Assembly: GCF_900114245.1 (NCBI RefSeq)
Contig: NZ_FOSK01000014.1
Coordinates: 1 to 64,000, forward strand
Source: Pseudovibrio ascidiaceicola
GTDB lineage: Bacteria; Pseudomonadota; Alphaproteobacteria; Rhizobiales; Stappiaceae
Direction: 5' to 3'
Length of the DNA stretch: 64,000 nucleotides
A program made the translations under genes and the position numbers. The number at the start of each line of letters is the position of its first letter. The first letter of the stretch is position 1. Shown here one piece after another: positions 7,476 through 16,485 of this stretch. The notes beneath the pieces were generated by a model. That model had not been told where the DNA came from and made no database searches. It saw only the letters and a program-made list of their open reading frames with translations.

Positions 7476-9989
7476 GTGCCAAAGACACAATTCCCCTGGC
7501 AGATCAAAAAGGGTGAGCCCTTAAGCTATTGGGAGGTCTCTGGGCTGACGGAGACACCCTTTGCTGGCGAGGCAGATACGCTGCCCGACAAGGTGAACTA
7601 CACCTACATCAACGGTTTTACGGATGTCGGTGACCTGCCATGCCGCATTGCCTTCTGGAATGACATGAAGGGCAGGGAGGTTCCATGTCCGCATGATGCC
7701 CAGCTGACTGAGACACGCATCCAGCCGTCGCAGTCTGTGCTGGACTTCAGCGGCTTCTGGTTCTGCCCAACCCATCTGCAGCGTGTTCTGCGCTGTGTGG
7801 TCAATGCTCCGGCTGCGGGCAACTATCAGTTCCGTGTCCGCACCGCTGGCGGTGTTCGCGTCTGGGCGAATGGGAAGCTTGGCTTCGCGTTTGAGCCTTT
7901 GGTGCGCAATAAGCCGCAGGAGAGCGTCGAAACGCTGGCCCTGTCTGAAGGCGCCAACGAGATCCTCGTGCATCTGGAAGACATCGCTGAGCGTGATACC
8001 GTCTACTCCTTGGAGCTCATCTATGAGGGCTCTGAGGCAACAGAAGCTGATCTTCAAGTTGGTCTTAGCGCCTCCTATGATGCAGAGGCGCTCAAGGCAG
8101 CCGAAGCATTCATCTCCAGCGTCCAGCCAGATAAGCTTTACTACTCTGAGGGACATGTAGAACTGCAATTTGACGGCGCCTTGCCGGAAGACTCTCAGAT
8201 CCACGTTGAAACGCTGCCACTGCTCAAGCCAACGCTGGCAGGTAGCAAGAACGCCTATACCTTGCCAAAAGGCTCCAATCGCCTGATTGGCCCATGTGTT
8301 GATGAACTTGCACCAGCCACCAACCTCGTTCGGGTTACCCTCGTAACGCAAGGACTTGGCGTTGCGCGTGAGGTTGGCGTTGTGTGCCTGAAAGACTTGC
8401 AACAAGGTTCTGGCACAACACTAGAAGAACGCCGCGCAGAGCTTCTAGCATCCAGTGCGCAGACTGACGGAAGTCATCTTTCCCATGCCTTGGCTAAACT
8501 GCATGAGGGCACTGATCTGGAAATAGCTGAAAAGCTGCTTCTGGAAGCTTTGAGCAAGATCTCGCGGCGTGAAGATTGTGCTGATTTTGCCTTCCTGCCA
8601 CTGCTTTGGATCTGGAAAGACCACGCATGGACAAAGCTTTCAGAGCAAACCTGGCGCCGTGTCCGTTCCACCATCCTTGGCTTCCGCTATTGGTTCGATG
8701 AGCCGGGCAATGATGCCATGTGGTTCTGGAGTGAAAACCACACACTCTGCTTCCACGTATCTCAGTATCTGGCGGGATCAATGTTCCCGGAAGATCTGTT
8801 TCTCTGCTCTGGTCGCTACGGCCAACTGCAGAAGCAGGTTGGCTATGAGCGGCTGTTGAAGTGGTTTGAGACCGTGGAACGGGATGGACTGGCGGAGTGG
8901 AATTCCATTCCATACTACCCGATCGACCTTATCGGCCTGACAGCACTGTATCATCTGTCTCCGGATGCCGATATCCGTGATCGCTCCAAAGCACTTATGG
9001 ATTCCATCTTCCAGATGATGGCCCTACACACCCAGTCCGGCTTGCCTGCAGGCACCATGGGGCGGTGTTACGACAAGGACATCTTTGCCGGCCCAGCCAG
9101 CGAGCTGGCAACACTCTGCCACTTCGCATGGGGCAGTGGGTTTGTGTCCTCCGGCAACTTCGCCTCAACCATGATCGGGTTGAGTGATTACACACCGCCA
9201 GAAGAAACCAGTGCATATGCGCGGGTGCCGAAAGGTCGTGCTCTGGAGACCAGCTATACGCAGGGCCATGAGCATGCTGGTAAGCTGAAGCTTTACAAAA
9301 CCGCAGATGCGCAACTTTCGACCGTGGTGGATCACAAGACCGGTCAACATGGCCATCAGCAACACGTGCAGGATGTGATGCTTGCGGGCAACCCTTACGC
9401 GCGGTTCTGGGTCAACCATCCGGGAGAAACACAGGTCTGGGGCAGTGGACGTCCATCCTACTGGTCTGGCAACGGTACGCTTCCGCGCGCCGATCAATCA
9501 GGCCCAGCTGGTCTGATGATTTTCAACGGAGCTGAGGAAGAGGCGGACTTCACCCATCTCTACGCACCATTGCATGTGTGTGATGAGCATGAACTCACCG
9601 GCAACTGGCTCTTTGCCCGCGTCAAAGACGGCTTCACCGCCTTCTTCGCCGCAAACGGCATTGAACCACTGCAAACCGGCTGTTTCGCGGGTGTCGAGTT
9701 CCGCAGTGAAGGCCGTCGCAACGCGTGGCTAACCATAACCGGCTCAGCGCAAACAGAGACCTTCGCTGAGTTTAAAGCACGTCTGCTCGCCAGCAAAATC
9801 AGCTGGAATGTGGAGGCTTTGACCCTAAGCGCTGAGATCGAAGGACAAGGCGCTCTCTCCCTCAATTGGGAAGGGGAACTGACAGCCAATGGTGAGCGCA
9901 TCAGCTTCGAAAACCTCAGCCCCGTTCCTCGCATTGGTCTGAAACGGTTGGATCAATCTTGCTCAACTCAGGAGGCAGCTCATGTTTGA
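7476..9989 (+). CDS. Unrecognised large protein of the pectin operon, probable carbohydrate-active enzyme
   Basis: 837 aa from a GTG at 7476 (MPKTQFPWQIKKGE), preceded by AAGGAG at 7462-7467. A longer frame would run into the HAD gene and lacks support. No signal peptide is seen, so it probably acts in the cytoplasm on imported oligomers. Residues ~85-190 look like a beta-sandwich or PA14-like module (NYQFRVRTAGGVRVWANGK). Residues ~330-640 are rich in aromatic helices (WFWSENHTLCFHVSQYLAG, IPYYPIDLIGLTALYHL), suggesting an alpha/alpha toroid. The C-terminal ~200 residues look beta-rich. Toroid plus beta-sheet is the layout of several polysaccharide lyases and hydrolases. Catalytic residues cannot be named. 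The stop overlaps the next start by 8 bp. Confidence 0.6.
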   Translation: MPKTQFPWQIKKGEPLSYWEVSGLTETPFAGEADTLPDKVNYTYINGFTDVGDLPCRIAFWNDMKGREVPCPHDAQLTETRIQPSQSVLDFSGFWFCPTHLQRVLRCVVNAPAAGNYQFRVRTAGGVRVWANGKLGFAFEPLVRNKPQESVETLALSEGANEILVHLEDIAERDTVYSLELIYEGSEATEADLQVGLSASYDAEALKAAEAFISSVQPDKLYYSEGHVELQFDGALPEDSQIHVETLPLLKPTLAGSKNAYTLPKGSNRLIGPCVDELAPATNLVRVTLVTQGLGVAREVGVVCLKDLQQGSGTTLEERRAELLASSAQTDGSHLSHALAKLHEGTDLEIAEKLLLEALSKISRREDCADFAFLPLLWIWKDHAWTKLSEQTWRRVRSTILGFRYWFDEPGNDAMWFWSENHTLCFHVSQYLAGSMFPEDLFLCSGRYGQLQKQVGYERLLKWFETVERDGLAEWNSIPYYPIDLIGLTALYHLSPDADIRDRSKALMDSIFQMMALHTQSGLPAGTMGRCYDKDIFAGPASELATLCHFAWGSGFVSSGNFASTMIGLSDYTPPEETSAYARVPKGRALETSYTQGHEHAGKLKLYKTADAQLSTVVDHKTGQHGHQQHVQDVMLAGNPYARFWVNHPGETQVWGSGRPSYWSGNGTLPRADQSGPAGLMIFNGAEEEADFTHLYAPLHVCDEHELTGNWLFARVKDGFTAFFAANGIEPLQTGCFAGVEFRSEGRRNAWLTITGSAQTETFAEFKARLLASKISWNVEALTLSAEIEGQGALSLNWEGELTANGERISFENLSPVPRIGLKRLDQSCSTQEAAHV

Positions 9990-11073
9990 GACATCCAGAC
10001 TTGAAGAAGCGTTGGCCCTGACGGCAGATGGGTTCCGTAGTCTCAAGGGCATCAATGATGCTCCATCAGAGCTTGATGGCGACGGGTCCATTCATTTCGA
10101 TGAGTGGGACTGGGAAGTCGGCGTCGGCCTCTACGGCTTTTACAAGCATGCCTGCAAAACGGGCGATGAGCGCATGAAGCGCAATTTGGCCAACTGGTAC
10201 GACATGCAGATCGCACGCGGCCTGCCACCGCGTCAGATCAACTCCACAGCGCCCATGTTGTGCCTGGCCTTGCTGGCGCGGGAAACCAACAACGAACGCT
10301 GGAAGCAGATCGTGACAGATTGGGCGGAATGGCTGATCAACGACATGCCTAAGACTGTCGATGATGGCTTCCAGCATCTGGTCAAGGAACGCGAAAATGA
10401 CGGCCAGCTCTGGGATGACACACTCTTCATGGCAGGTCTGTTCATGGGCGTGGCTGGCGACTGGCTGGATCGTTCGGATTGGGCGGAGGAAGCCTACTAC
10501 CAGTTTCTCGTCCATGGCCGGTATCTGTCAGATCCGGCAAGTGGCCTCTGGTATCACGGTTGGACGTTCAACGGGCATCACAACTACGCTGATGCGTTCT
10601 GGGCGCGAGGCAATGCTTGGATCACAATCGCAGTGCCGGAGCTCTTTGAGCTTGTCGGCGAACGTTATGGCCCGGCAGCCCGCCAGATCAAGGCGCTCTA
10701 TCGCCGTCAGGTAGAAGCTTTGCTGCCGCTTCAGCTGGAAAACGGCATGTGGCCAACTCTGCTTGATCAGCCGGACTCCCCACCAGAAACCTCTGCGACA
10801 GCGGGCTTTGCTTATGGCCTGCTGCGCGGCGTGAGGACGGGAATTTTGCCAGAAAGCTATCTGCAACCGGCACTCAAAGCAGCATCAGCCGTGCTGGAGC
10901 GGATAGATGGGGCTGGGATTGTTCAGGAAGTCTCTGACGGGACGGCCATGGGGCATGACTTCGAGTTCTACCGGAACATTCCGAACACCCCCACACCATA
11001 CGGGCAGGCTCTGGCAAGCCTTCTTTTGATTGAACTTCTTGCTGCTAAGGAAATTTTGCAAGATGTCGCTTAA
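9982..11073 (+). CDS. Unsaturated rhamnogalacturonyl/glucuronyl hydrolase, GH105 (GH88-like)
   Basis: 363 aa, with no signal peptide. GH105 enzymes hydrate the double bond of the unsaturated uronic acid left by pectin lyases and release it from the oligomer end. The alpha/alpha-barrel signature is clear: WDWEVGVGLYGFYK near residue 42, then WDDTLFMAGLFM with D145/D146 at the place of the catalytic aspartate of YteR, and HNYADAFWARGNAW around residue 197. GGAGG at 9971-9975 is the ribosome binding site, inside the end of the upstream gene. It overlaps the GH28 gene start by 11 bp. The product fits as feed for KduI and KduD downstream. Confidence 0.88.
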   Translation: MFETSRLEEALALTADGFRSLKGINDAPSELDGDGSIHFDEWDWEVGVGLYGFYKHACKTGDERMKRNLANWYDMQIARGLPPRQINSTAPMLCLALLARETNNERWKQIVTDWAEWLINDMPKTVDDGFQHLVKERENDGQLWDDTLFMAGLFMGVAGDWLDRSDWAEEAYYQFLVHGRYLSDPASGLWYHGWTFNGHHNYADAFWARGNAWITIAVPELFELVGERYGPAARQIKALYRRQVEALLPLQLENGMWPTLLDQPDSPPETSATAGFAYGLLRGVRTGILPESYLQPALKAASAVLERIDGAGIVQEVSDGTAMGHDFEFYRNIPNTPTPYGQALASLLLIELLAAKEILQDVA

Positions 11074-12448
11074 TACACACCATGTCACTGTCGCAGACGG
11101 CGAAAAAGACATAACACATGCCGTCCAGCAAGCGATTGACGCAGTTCATGCAGCTGGTGGTGGTCAAGTCGTGCTGCCAAGAGGGCAGTGGATCTCAAAG
11201 GCATTGAAACTCAAATCCTTTGTCGATCTGCACTTGCCAACCGGCTGCGAGCTTTCCTGTTCAACCGACTATGCAGACTATGAAGCTGGCAAAGTCTCTG
11301 TCATTGCGGAAGATTCAGACCGCGCCTTCATCACAGCGCGTGACCAGCAAGGCATCTCCATTTCCGGCAGCGGAACCATCCACGGCCACAGCGATAAATG
11401 GTGCGGTCGTGACGGCCTCTTTGAAGGCACGTTCTGGCCGAAGATGCTACGCCCGCGTATCGTCGTCTTCGAAAACTGCAAAGACATCAGCCTCACAGGC
11501 ATTTCCATTGTGGAAGCGCCCATGTGGACCATCCACCTGATCGCCTGCCATCAGCTAAAGGTGGAAAGCCTGCGCATTCTCAATGACATGCGCATGCCAA
11601 ACACAGACGGCGTCAACTTCGACAGCTGTACCGATGCCTCCATCTTCAACTGTGTGATCCGCGCAGCCGATGACGCGGTCTGCGTGAAAACCTGCCGCAA
11701 GGAAGATGAAAGCCTCAACGGTCCGGCTGAGCGGATCATCGTCAGCAATTCCATCCTGTCCTCCAAGTCCTGCGCCCTGAAAATCGGCACAGAGACCTAT
11801 CAGGATGTGCGGGATGTGCTGTTCACCACCTGCACAATCACCGAGTCCAATCGTGCATTCGGCATCTTCTCCCGAGATGGCGGTGATATCGAGCGCATCC
11901 GCTTCTCCAACTGCACTGTGCAGTGTGAGCAGACGCCGGATGGGTTCTGGGGCAGCGGCGAAGCGATCACTATCAATGCGCTGCCACGTGTTGCAGGCGA
12001 TGTGCCGGGCTATGTGCGCGATGTAGCAGCAGACGGCATCACAGGCCGTGCGCAGGGAGCGATCAACATTGTTGGTCACGAAACCCAGCAGATTGAGAGT
12101 GTCACCCTCAGCAACATCCAGCTTTCACTGGAAGCAGGCAAGTTCCCGGATGCTTACTATCTGGACCTGCGTCCAAGTCCGCATGACGTAAACCTGCTCG
12201 ATAACCCGGAGCAGGGCCGCCGCAACGCGTGGGTCAAAAACGAAGCTGGCCAGATCCTCGGCCTGGAGCCGTACCCGAACGGATTGCCGGGTCTCTGGCT
12301 GGATCAGGCCAACAACATCACGTGCAACGATGTTGTGATCCATCGGCCTGAAACGCTGCCGAAAGGCTGGTCTGAACAGGAGACCGAGCTCGGCCATGTA
12401 ACCAACGTTTGCTTCAGCAAACCTGCAAGTTCTCTTAGTGCTGTTTAG
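11063..12448 (+). CDS. GH28-family (polygalacturonase-like) glycoside hydrolase with altered catalytic motifs
   Basis: 461 aa from the ATG at 11063 (MSLNTHHVTV), inside the end of the GH105 gene, with AAGGA about 11 bp upstream. The right-handed beta-helix pattern and the GH28 aspartate motifs are present: NTDG at residues 180-183 and ADD at 202-204. The GHG motif is replaced by SCA (about 236-238, in KSCALKIGTE) and the RIK motif by GIF (about 267-269). Loss of the GHG histidine is known from rhamnogalacturonan-type GH28 enzymes, so the true substrate may be a rhamnogalacturonide rather than homogalacturonan. No signal peptide is seen, which points to intracellular cutting of imported oligomers. 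Confidence 0.82.
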   Translation: MSLNTHHVTVADGEKDITHAVQQAIDAVHAAGGGQVVLPRGQWISKALKLKSFVDLHLPTGCELSCSTDYADYEAGKVSVIAEDSDRAFITARDQQGISISGSGTIHGHSDKWCGRDGLFEGTFWPKMLRPRIVVFENCKDISLTGISIVEAPMWTIHLIACHQLKVESLRILNDMRMPNTDGVNFDSCTDASIFNCVIRAADDAVCVKTCRKEDESLNGPAERIIVSNSILSSKSCALKIGTETYQDVRDVLFTTCTITESNRAFGIFSRDGGDIERIRFSNCTVQCEQTPDGFWGSGEAITINALPRVAGDVPGYVRDVAADGITGRAQGAINIVGHETQQIESVTLSNIQLSLEAGKFPDAYYLDLRPSPHDVNLLDNPEQGRRNAWVKNEAGQILGLEPYPNGLPGLWLDQANNITCNDVVIHRPETLPKGWSEQETELGHVTNVCFSKPASSLSAV

Positions 12449-12459
12449 GAATAAGACAT

Positions 12460-13218
12460 ATGCTGAATCAGTTTGATTTGAATGGAAAAACTGCAATCGT
12501 AACGGGCTGTGACACTGGCCTGGGGCAGGCGATGGCTGTTGGGCTCGCCAAAGCTGGCTGCGATATCGTTGGCGTCAATGTGGTGGAGCCAAAAGACACC
12601 ATTGCCGTAATGGCCGAAACAGGCCGCAAGTTCTTTGATCTTCGCGCAGACCTGAGCAACAAAGAAGCGCTTCCAAGTGTGGTCGCCGACGCCGTTGCTA
12701 CTACCGGTAAGGTCGATATTCTGGTCAACAACGCTGGCATTATCCGCCGCGAAGATGCGCTGGATTTCTCTGAGGACGACTGGGATGCGGTAATGAACCT
12801 AAATATCCGCTCACTCTTCTTCCTCTCCCAACTGGTTGCAAAGCAGTTTGTAAAGCAGGGTCACGGCGGCAAAATCATCAACGTGGCGTCCATGCTGTCC
12901 TATCAGGGCGGCATTCGTGTCCCGTCTTACACCGCCTCCAAAAGCGCCGTTCTGGGCTTGACCCGCGCGCTGGCAAACGAGTGGGCAAAGCACGGCATCA
13001 ACGTCAACGCAATCGCGCCGGGTTACATGGCGACCAACAACACCACCGCCTTGCGGGCTGATCCAGACAGAAATCAAGCGATCCTTGAGCGCATCCCGGC
13101 AGAACGCTGGGGCGAACCGACAGATGTTGCAGGACCATGCGTCTTCCTCGCCTCTGAGGCAGCCTCATATGTCAACGGCTTCACCATCGCTGTCGATGGC
13201 GGCTGGCTCGCCCGCTAA
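12460..13218 (+). CDS. kduD: 2-dehydro-3-deoxy-D-gluconate 5-dehydrogenase (KduD), SDR family
   Basis: 252 aa, the normal KduD length. It reduces 2,5-diketo-3-deoxygluconate to 2-keto-3-deoxygluconate with NAD(P)H. The SDR fold is evident: TGCDTGLGQ cofactor loop at residues 15-23, NNAG at 90-93, and the catalytic set S144, Y157 and K161 (YTASK). Enzymes of this subfamily are easily confused with gluconate 5-dehydrogenase. The KduI gene immediately downstream and the pectin genes upstream favour KduD. Confidence 0.9.
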   Translation: MLNQFDLNGKTAIVTGCDTGLGQAMAVGLAKAGCDIVGVNVVEPKDTIAVMAETGRKFFDLRADLSNKEALPSVVADAVATTGKVDILVNNAGIIRREDALDFSEDDWDAVMNLNIRSLFFLSQLVAKQFVKQGHGGKIINVASMLSYQGGIRVPSYTASKSAVLGLTRALANEWAKHGINVNAIAPGYMATNNTTALRADPDRNQAILERIPAERWGEPTDVAGPCVFLASEAASYVNGFTIAVDGGWLAR

Positions 13219-13258
13219 CTGAAATACAAAACCAAAAGCAGATAACGCGCAGTTGAAA

Positions 13259-13288
13259 AATTGAGCGACTGGAGACCTGCGCTCAATT
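13259..13288 (+). other. Inverted repeat between kduD and kduI
   Basis: Nine-base arms AATTGAGCG (13259-13267) and CGCTCAATT (13280-13288) are separated by 12 bases, 21 bp before the kduI start. It could be an RNA stem affecting kduI translation or an operator for an internal promoter. The sequence does not decide between these. Confidence 0.4.
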
Positions 13289-13309
13289 GCCGAATTTTAG
13301 GAGATCATC

Positions 13310-14146
13310 ATGGAAATCAGACAAGCAATTCACAGCGAGCACGCCAAAACACTGGACACCGAAGGTCTGCGCCGCGAGTTCCTCATTGAAAGCGTCTTCG
13401 CTGCTGATGAAATCACCATGACCTACAGCCACGTAGACCGTATCATCGTTGGCGGTGTGATGCCGGTGAACACAGAAGTCGTGCTGGAAGCTGACTATGG
13501 TAAGAAGCTGGGTGTTTCTTATTTCCTTGAACGCCGTGAGATCGGTTTCATCAATGTGGGTGGCCCGGCTGTCATCACTGTCGATGGTGAAGCCTACGAA
13601 GTTGCGCAGGAAGAAGCGCTCTACGTTGGCATGGGTGCAAAGGATGTATCCTTCAAAAGTGCAGATAAACAGAACCCGGCCAAGCTCTATTACAACTGTG
13701 CCCCAGCACATAGAACCTATCCAAACAAGAAGGTCACACTGGCAGAAGCCTCTCCGGTTACTCTGGGCGATGCTGAAAACTGCAATGAGCGCACCATCAA
13801 TAAGTACTTTGTGCCGGATGTACTCCCAACCTGTCAGCTGCTCATGGGCATGACCAAACTGCATCAGGGTTCCATCTGGAACACCATGCCAGCTCACACC
13901 CATGATCGCCGTATGGAAGTGTATTTCTACTTCAATATGAAGGACGATGCCGCTGTGGTGCATATGATGGGTGAACCGCAGGAAACCCGCCACTTGTTCG
14001 TTCACAACGAGCAGGCAGTGATCTCCCCAAGCTGGTCCATCCATAGCGGTGTCGGCACCCAGTCCTACACCTTCATTTGGGGCATGACTGGCGAAAATCA
14101 GGAGTTCACCGACATGGACCACATAGCGGTTCCTGATTTGAAGTAA
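13310..14146 (+). CDS. kduI: 5-dehydro-4-deoxy-D-glucuronate isomerase (KduI)
   Basis: 278 aa, a typical KduI. It isomerises 5-keto-4-deoxyuronate, the product of pectin-lyase/GH105 action, to 2,5-diketo-3-deoxygluconate for KduD. The cupin metal site is exactly placed: H196, H198 and E203 in [11 protein letters not shown], and H245 in SWSIHSG. AGGAG just upstream (13299-13303) supports the start. It is the last gene of the pectin operon; a rho-independent terminator follows 27 bp later. A KDG kinase and aldolase, needed to finish the pathway, are not in the window. Confidence 0.95.
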   Translation: MEIRQAIHSEHAKTLDTEGLRREFLIESVFAADEITMTYSHVDRIIVGGVMPVNTEVVLEADYGKKLGVSYFLERREIGFINVGGPAVITVDGEAYEVAQEEALYVGMGAKDVSFKSADKQNPAKLYYNCAPAHRTYPNKKVTLAEASPVTLGDAENCNERTINKYFVPDVLPTCQLLMGMTKLHQGSIWNTMPAHTHDRRMEVYFYFNMKDDAAVVHMMGEPQETRHLFVHNEQAVISPSWSIHSGVGTQSYTFIWGMTGENQEFTDMDHIAVPDLK

Positions 14147-14173
14147 ACAGCCACTGATCTTTGAAATGACACA

Positions 14174-14207
14174 AGCCTCGCTCTGAAAAGGAGCGGGGCT
14201 TTTTGTT
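14174..14207 (+). terminator. Rho-independent terminator of the pectin operon
   Basis: Arms AGCCTCGCTC (14174-14183) and GAGCGGGGCT (14191-14200) pair over 10 bp with one G-U wobble and a 7-nt loop, followed by TTTTGTTT. It is placed just after kduI and separates the pectin genes from the ribose operon. Confidence 0.85.
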
Positions 14208-14438
14208 TGGCAGCAGGACTTCGGGTTTAATATCCCCAAGATCTCATTAATAAAAAATAGGCGCAAATTGTCTCAGTTGTAGGGCAGGTGCCTTCTGTCA
14301 GCCCACTCTAAAGGGCCAGAGCGCATCCGCAATAAATCCATATAACCTCTGATATTTTTGCGATTCAGCGCCGCAGAGAAAAGATGACGGTCTTTCAGTA
14401 TGCCTGAATTGAACTGGAAAGATTCCAAAAATTGACTC
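14208..14438. other. Intergenic region before the ribose operon, no gene seen
   Basis: About 230 bp between the kduI terminator and the rbs operators. Short frames on both strands have no ribosome binding site or recognisable product. It presumably holds upstream promoter sequence for rbsD. A TTGACT box lies at 14432-14437, touching the first operator, but no convincing -10 box follows at the right spacing. Confidence 0.4.
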
Positions 14439-14465
14439 GCGCAAACGTTTGCGCAAACGGTTGCG
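14439..14465 (+). promoter_or_regulatory. Two overlapping LacI-family operators upstream of rbsD
   Basis: GCGCAAACGTTTGCGC (14439-14454) is a perfect 16-bp palindrome with the central CG typical of LacI/GalR operators (AANCGNTT). A second, near-perfect copy, CGCAAACGGTTGCG, follows at 14452-14465 with its centre 12 bp downstream, so the sites overlap by 3 bp. The likely ligand is the LacI-type regulator encoded in the same operon at 18411. Binding here would repress rbsDACBRK in the absence of ribose, by analogy with RbsR. Confidence 0.8.
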
Positions 14466-14524
14466 TAACCCATGCGCGGCTGCTAACGTCTCTTCAATCG
14501 AGACAACGCGGAGGAACAGCTGCA

Positions 14525-14944
14525 ATGAAGAAGGGCGTACTTTTAAACGCTCCGGTCTCTACCATAATCTCTCACATGGGCCATGGGGATGGCTTGTGTG
14601 TAGGAGATGCCGGACTCCCAATTTCCAAGGATGTTGAACGCATCGACCTTGCAATTACAAAAGGCCTGCCGGGCATGCTGGAAACGGCAAGCGCGATCAC
14701 AGCTGAAATGCAGGTGGAGCGGGTTGTCATTGCTGAAGAGCTGATTGAACACCAGCCAGCTTATCACCTGCGCTTGCGTTCGCTCATTGCTGAGATCGCA
14801 AAGGTGCAGGGCAACAAAGTAGAGACCACAACTGTCTCTCATGAGGAATTCAAGGCATTAACGGGTAAATGCCGGGCAGTGGTGCGCACCGGAGAATGCA
14901 CACCCTACGCCAATGTGATTTTCTATTCAGGCGTAACGTTCTGA
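14525..14944 (+). CDS. rbsD: D-ribose pyranase (RbsD)
   Basis: 139 aa, full length for RbsD. It interconverts beta-pyranose and beta-furanose ribose so the furanose form reaches ribokinase. MKKGVLLNAPVSTIISHMGHGD places the catalytic histidine at H20, as in the E. coli protein. The C-terminus ends with the family pattern RTGECTPYANVIFYSGV. The ATG at 14525 has GGAGG at 14511-14515 upstream. A longer frame starts inside the operator region and is not used. First gene of the ribose operon. Confidence 0.93.
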   Translation: MKKGVLLNAPVSTIISHMGHGDGLCVGDAGLPISKDVERIDLAITKGLPGMLETASAITAEMQVERVVIAEELIEHQPAYHLRLRSLIAEIAKVQGNKVETTTVSHEEFKALTGKCRAVVRTGECTPYANVIFYSGVTF

Positions 14945-14986
14945 AGAAAATCTGAAAACCATTCGGGCTTTGGGAGAGGACACCCA

Positions 14987-16480
14987 GTGACAACCCTTCT
15001 TGAACTTCAGGGAATTGAAAAATCCTTCTCCGGGATCAACGTGCTTAAATCCGTTGATCTGACCATCCGTGCTGGACGCGTTGTGGCGCTGGCTGGTGAA
15101 AACGGAGCTGGTAAATCAACCCTGATGAAAATTATATCAGGCATCTATCAGCGCGATGCGGGTACGGTGATCTACAAGGGCAAAGAGGTCAGGTTCACCA
15201 CGGCACGTCAGTCCATGGATGCCGGTATTGGTATTATCCACCAAGAGCTTAACCTGCTGCCTGAGCTGTCTGTCGCAGAAAACATCTATCTGGGCCGGGA
15301 ACCCACCAAACTGGGCAAAATCCAGTGGGATGTGATTGAACGGGAAAGCAAAAAATACCTCGCACAGCTGAAGCAGGATATCGACCCTAAAACGCCACTG
15401 GGCAAACTCTCCATCGCACAACAGCAAATGGTCGAGATCGCAAAAGCGCTCTCGCTGAACGCTGAAGTGATCATCATGGATGAGCCAACAGACGCGCTCA
15501 CCGACATCGAGACAGCCATCCTATTTGAAGTCGTGGACGAGCTGCGGGCACAAGGCAAAGGTCTCGTCTTCATCTCACACCGTCTGGGTGAAATCTTCCA
15601 GATGTGCGACGACATAGCCATCCTGCGTGATGGTGAGATGGTCCATCAGGGGCCAGTCTCTGAAATCACCGAGGACGACCTGATCCGCCACATGGTGGGC
15701 CGTGAACTCTCCGATCAATATCCATTCGTACCAGCCGTTCCGGGTGATGTGCGTATCGAAGTTGAAAAGCTTACCGCCCACGGCGCACAGGAAGTCTCCT
15801 TTACTGCGCATGCAGGTGAAGTTGTCGGCTTTGCAGGCCTTGTTGGAGCAGGGCGCACCGAGCTTGCAAAGGCAATCTTCGGCGCCAATCCAATCCAAAG
15901 CGGCGCGGTCAAAATTGACGGCAAGGCAATCCGCCTCAGATCTCCGCAGGACGGAGTGAAAGCGCAGATCGGTTACGTCACCGAAGATCGTAAACAGGAA
16001 GGTCTTGTCCAGTCTCAGGAGTTGGGCACCAACATGTCCCTCACAGGGCTGGACCGGTTCTGCAATGCGCTCGGGTTCGTCAACAAAGCTTCTGAAGCCG
16101 TCACCATCAGCGAATACATCGAAGCGTTCGCCATCAAGACCAGAGATGCAAACACCATCATCTCCAACCTGTCAGGTGGCAACCAGCAGAAGGTCTCCAT
16201 CGCCAAGTCATTGGTGCCGGAACCCAAGGTCCTCATTCTTGATGAACCCACACGCGGTGTGGATGTTGGCGCAAAACGCGAGATCTACACGCTCATCAAC
16301 AAGCTGAAGGCAGAAGGGCTCTGCATCCTGTTGATCTCTTCCGACATGCCAGAGCTTCTTGGCATCTCTGATCGCATCCACGTCTTGTCCAGCGGCAAGC
16401 TGACCGGATCGTTCGCACGAGCCGAAGCCACTCAAGAAAACATTATGCGCTGCGCCGTTGCTGGCCAAACAAACGGGTAA
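14987..16480 (+). CDS. rbsA: Ribose ABC transporter ATP-binding protein (RbsA)
   Basis: 497 aa with two fused ATPase domains, as in all monosaccharide CUT2 ATPases. The N-terminal Walker A is GENGAGKST near residue 36. The first Walker B reads IIMDEPTDALTD. The second domain has the usual degenerate Walker A (GLVGAGRTELAKAIFG) with an intact LSGGNQQK signature and LILDEPTRGVDVG. Translation starts at a GTG (14987) with GGGAGAGGA at 14972-14980. The order D-A-C-B matches the classic rbs operon. Confidence 0.93.
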   Translation: MTTLLELQGIEKSFSGINVLKSVDLTIRAGRVVALAGENGAGKSTLMKIISGIYQRDAGTVIYKGKEVRFTTARQSMDAGIGIIHQELNLLPELSVAENIYLGREPTKLGKIQWDVIERESKKYLAQLKQDIDPKTPLGKLSIAQQQMVEIAKALSLNAEVIIMDEPTDALTDIETAILFEVVDELRAQGKGLVFISHRLGEIFQMCDDIAILRDGEMVHQGPVSEITEDDLIRHMVGRELSDQYPFVPAVPGDVRIEVEKLTAHGAQEVSFTAHAGEVVGFAGLVGAGRTELAKAIFGANPIQSGAVKIDGKAIRLRSPQDGVKAQIGYVTEDRKQEGLVQSQELGTNMSLTGLDRFCNALGFVNKASEAVTISEYIEAFAIKTRDANTIISNLSGGNQQKVSIAKSLVPEPKVLILDEPTRGVDVGAKREIYTLINKLKAEGLCILLISSDMPELLGISDRIHVLSSGKLTGSFARAEATQENIMRCAVAGQTNG

Positions 16481-16485
16481 AACAG

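Noticed and set aside
13283-14266. 327-codon minus-strand frame opposite kduI
   Set aside because: The plus strand encodes a KduI with all four metal ligands. The opposite frame has no family features.
14432-14460. TTGACT as -35 box of an rbs promoter
   Set aside because: No acceptable -10 box lies 16-18 bp downstream; the sequence there is operator DNA (AAACGG).
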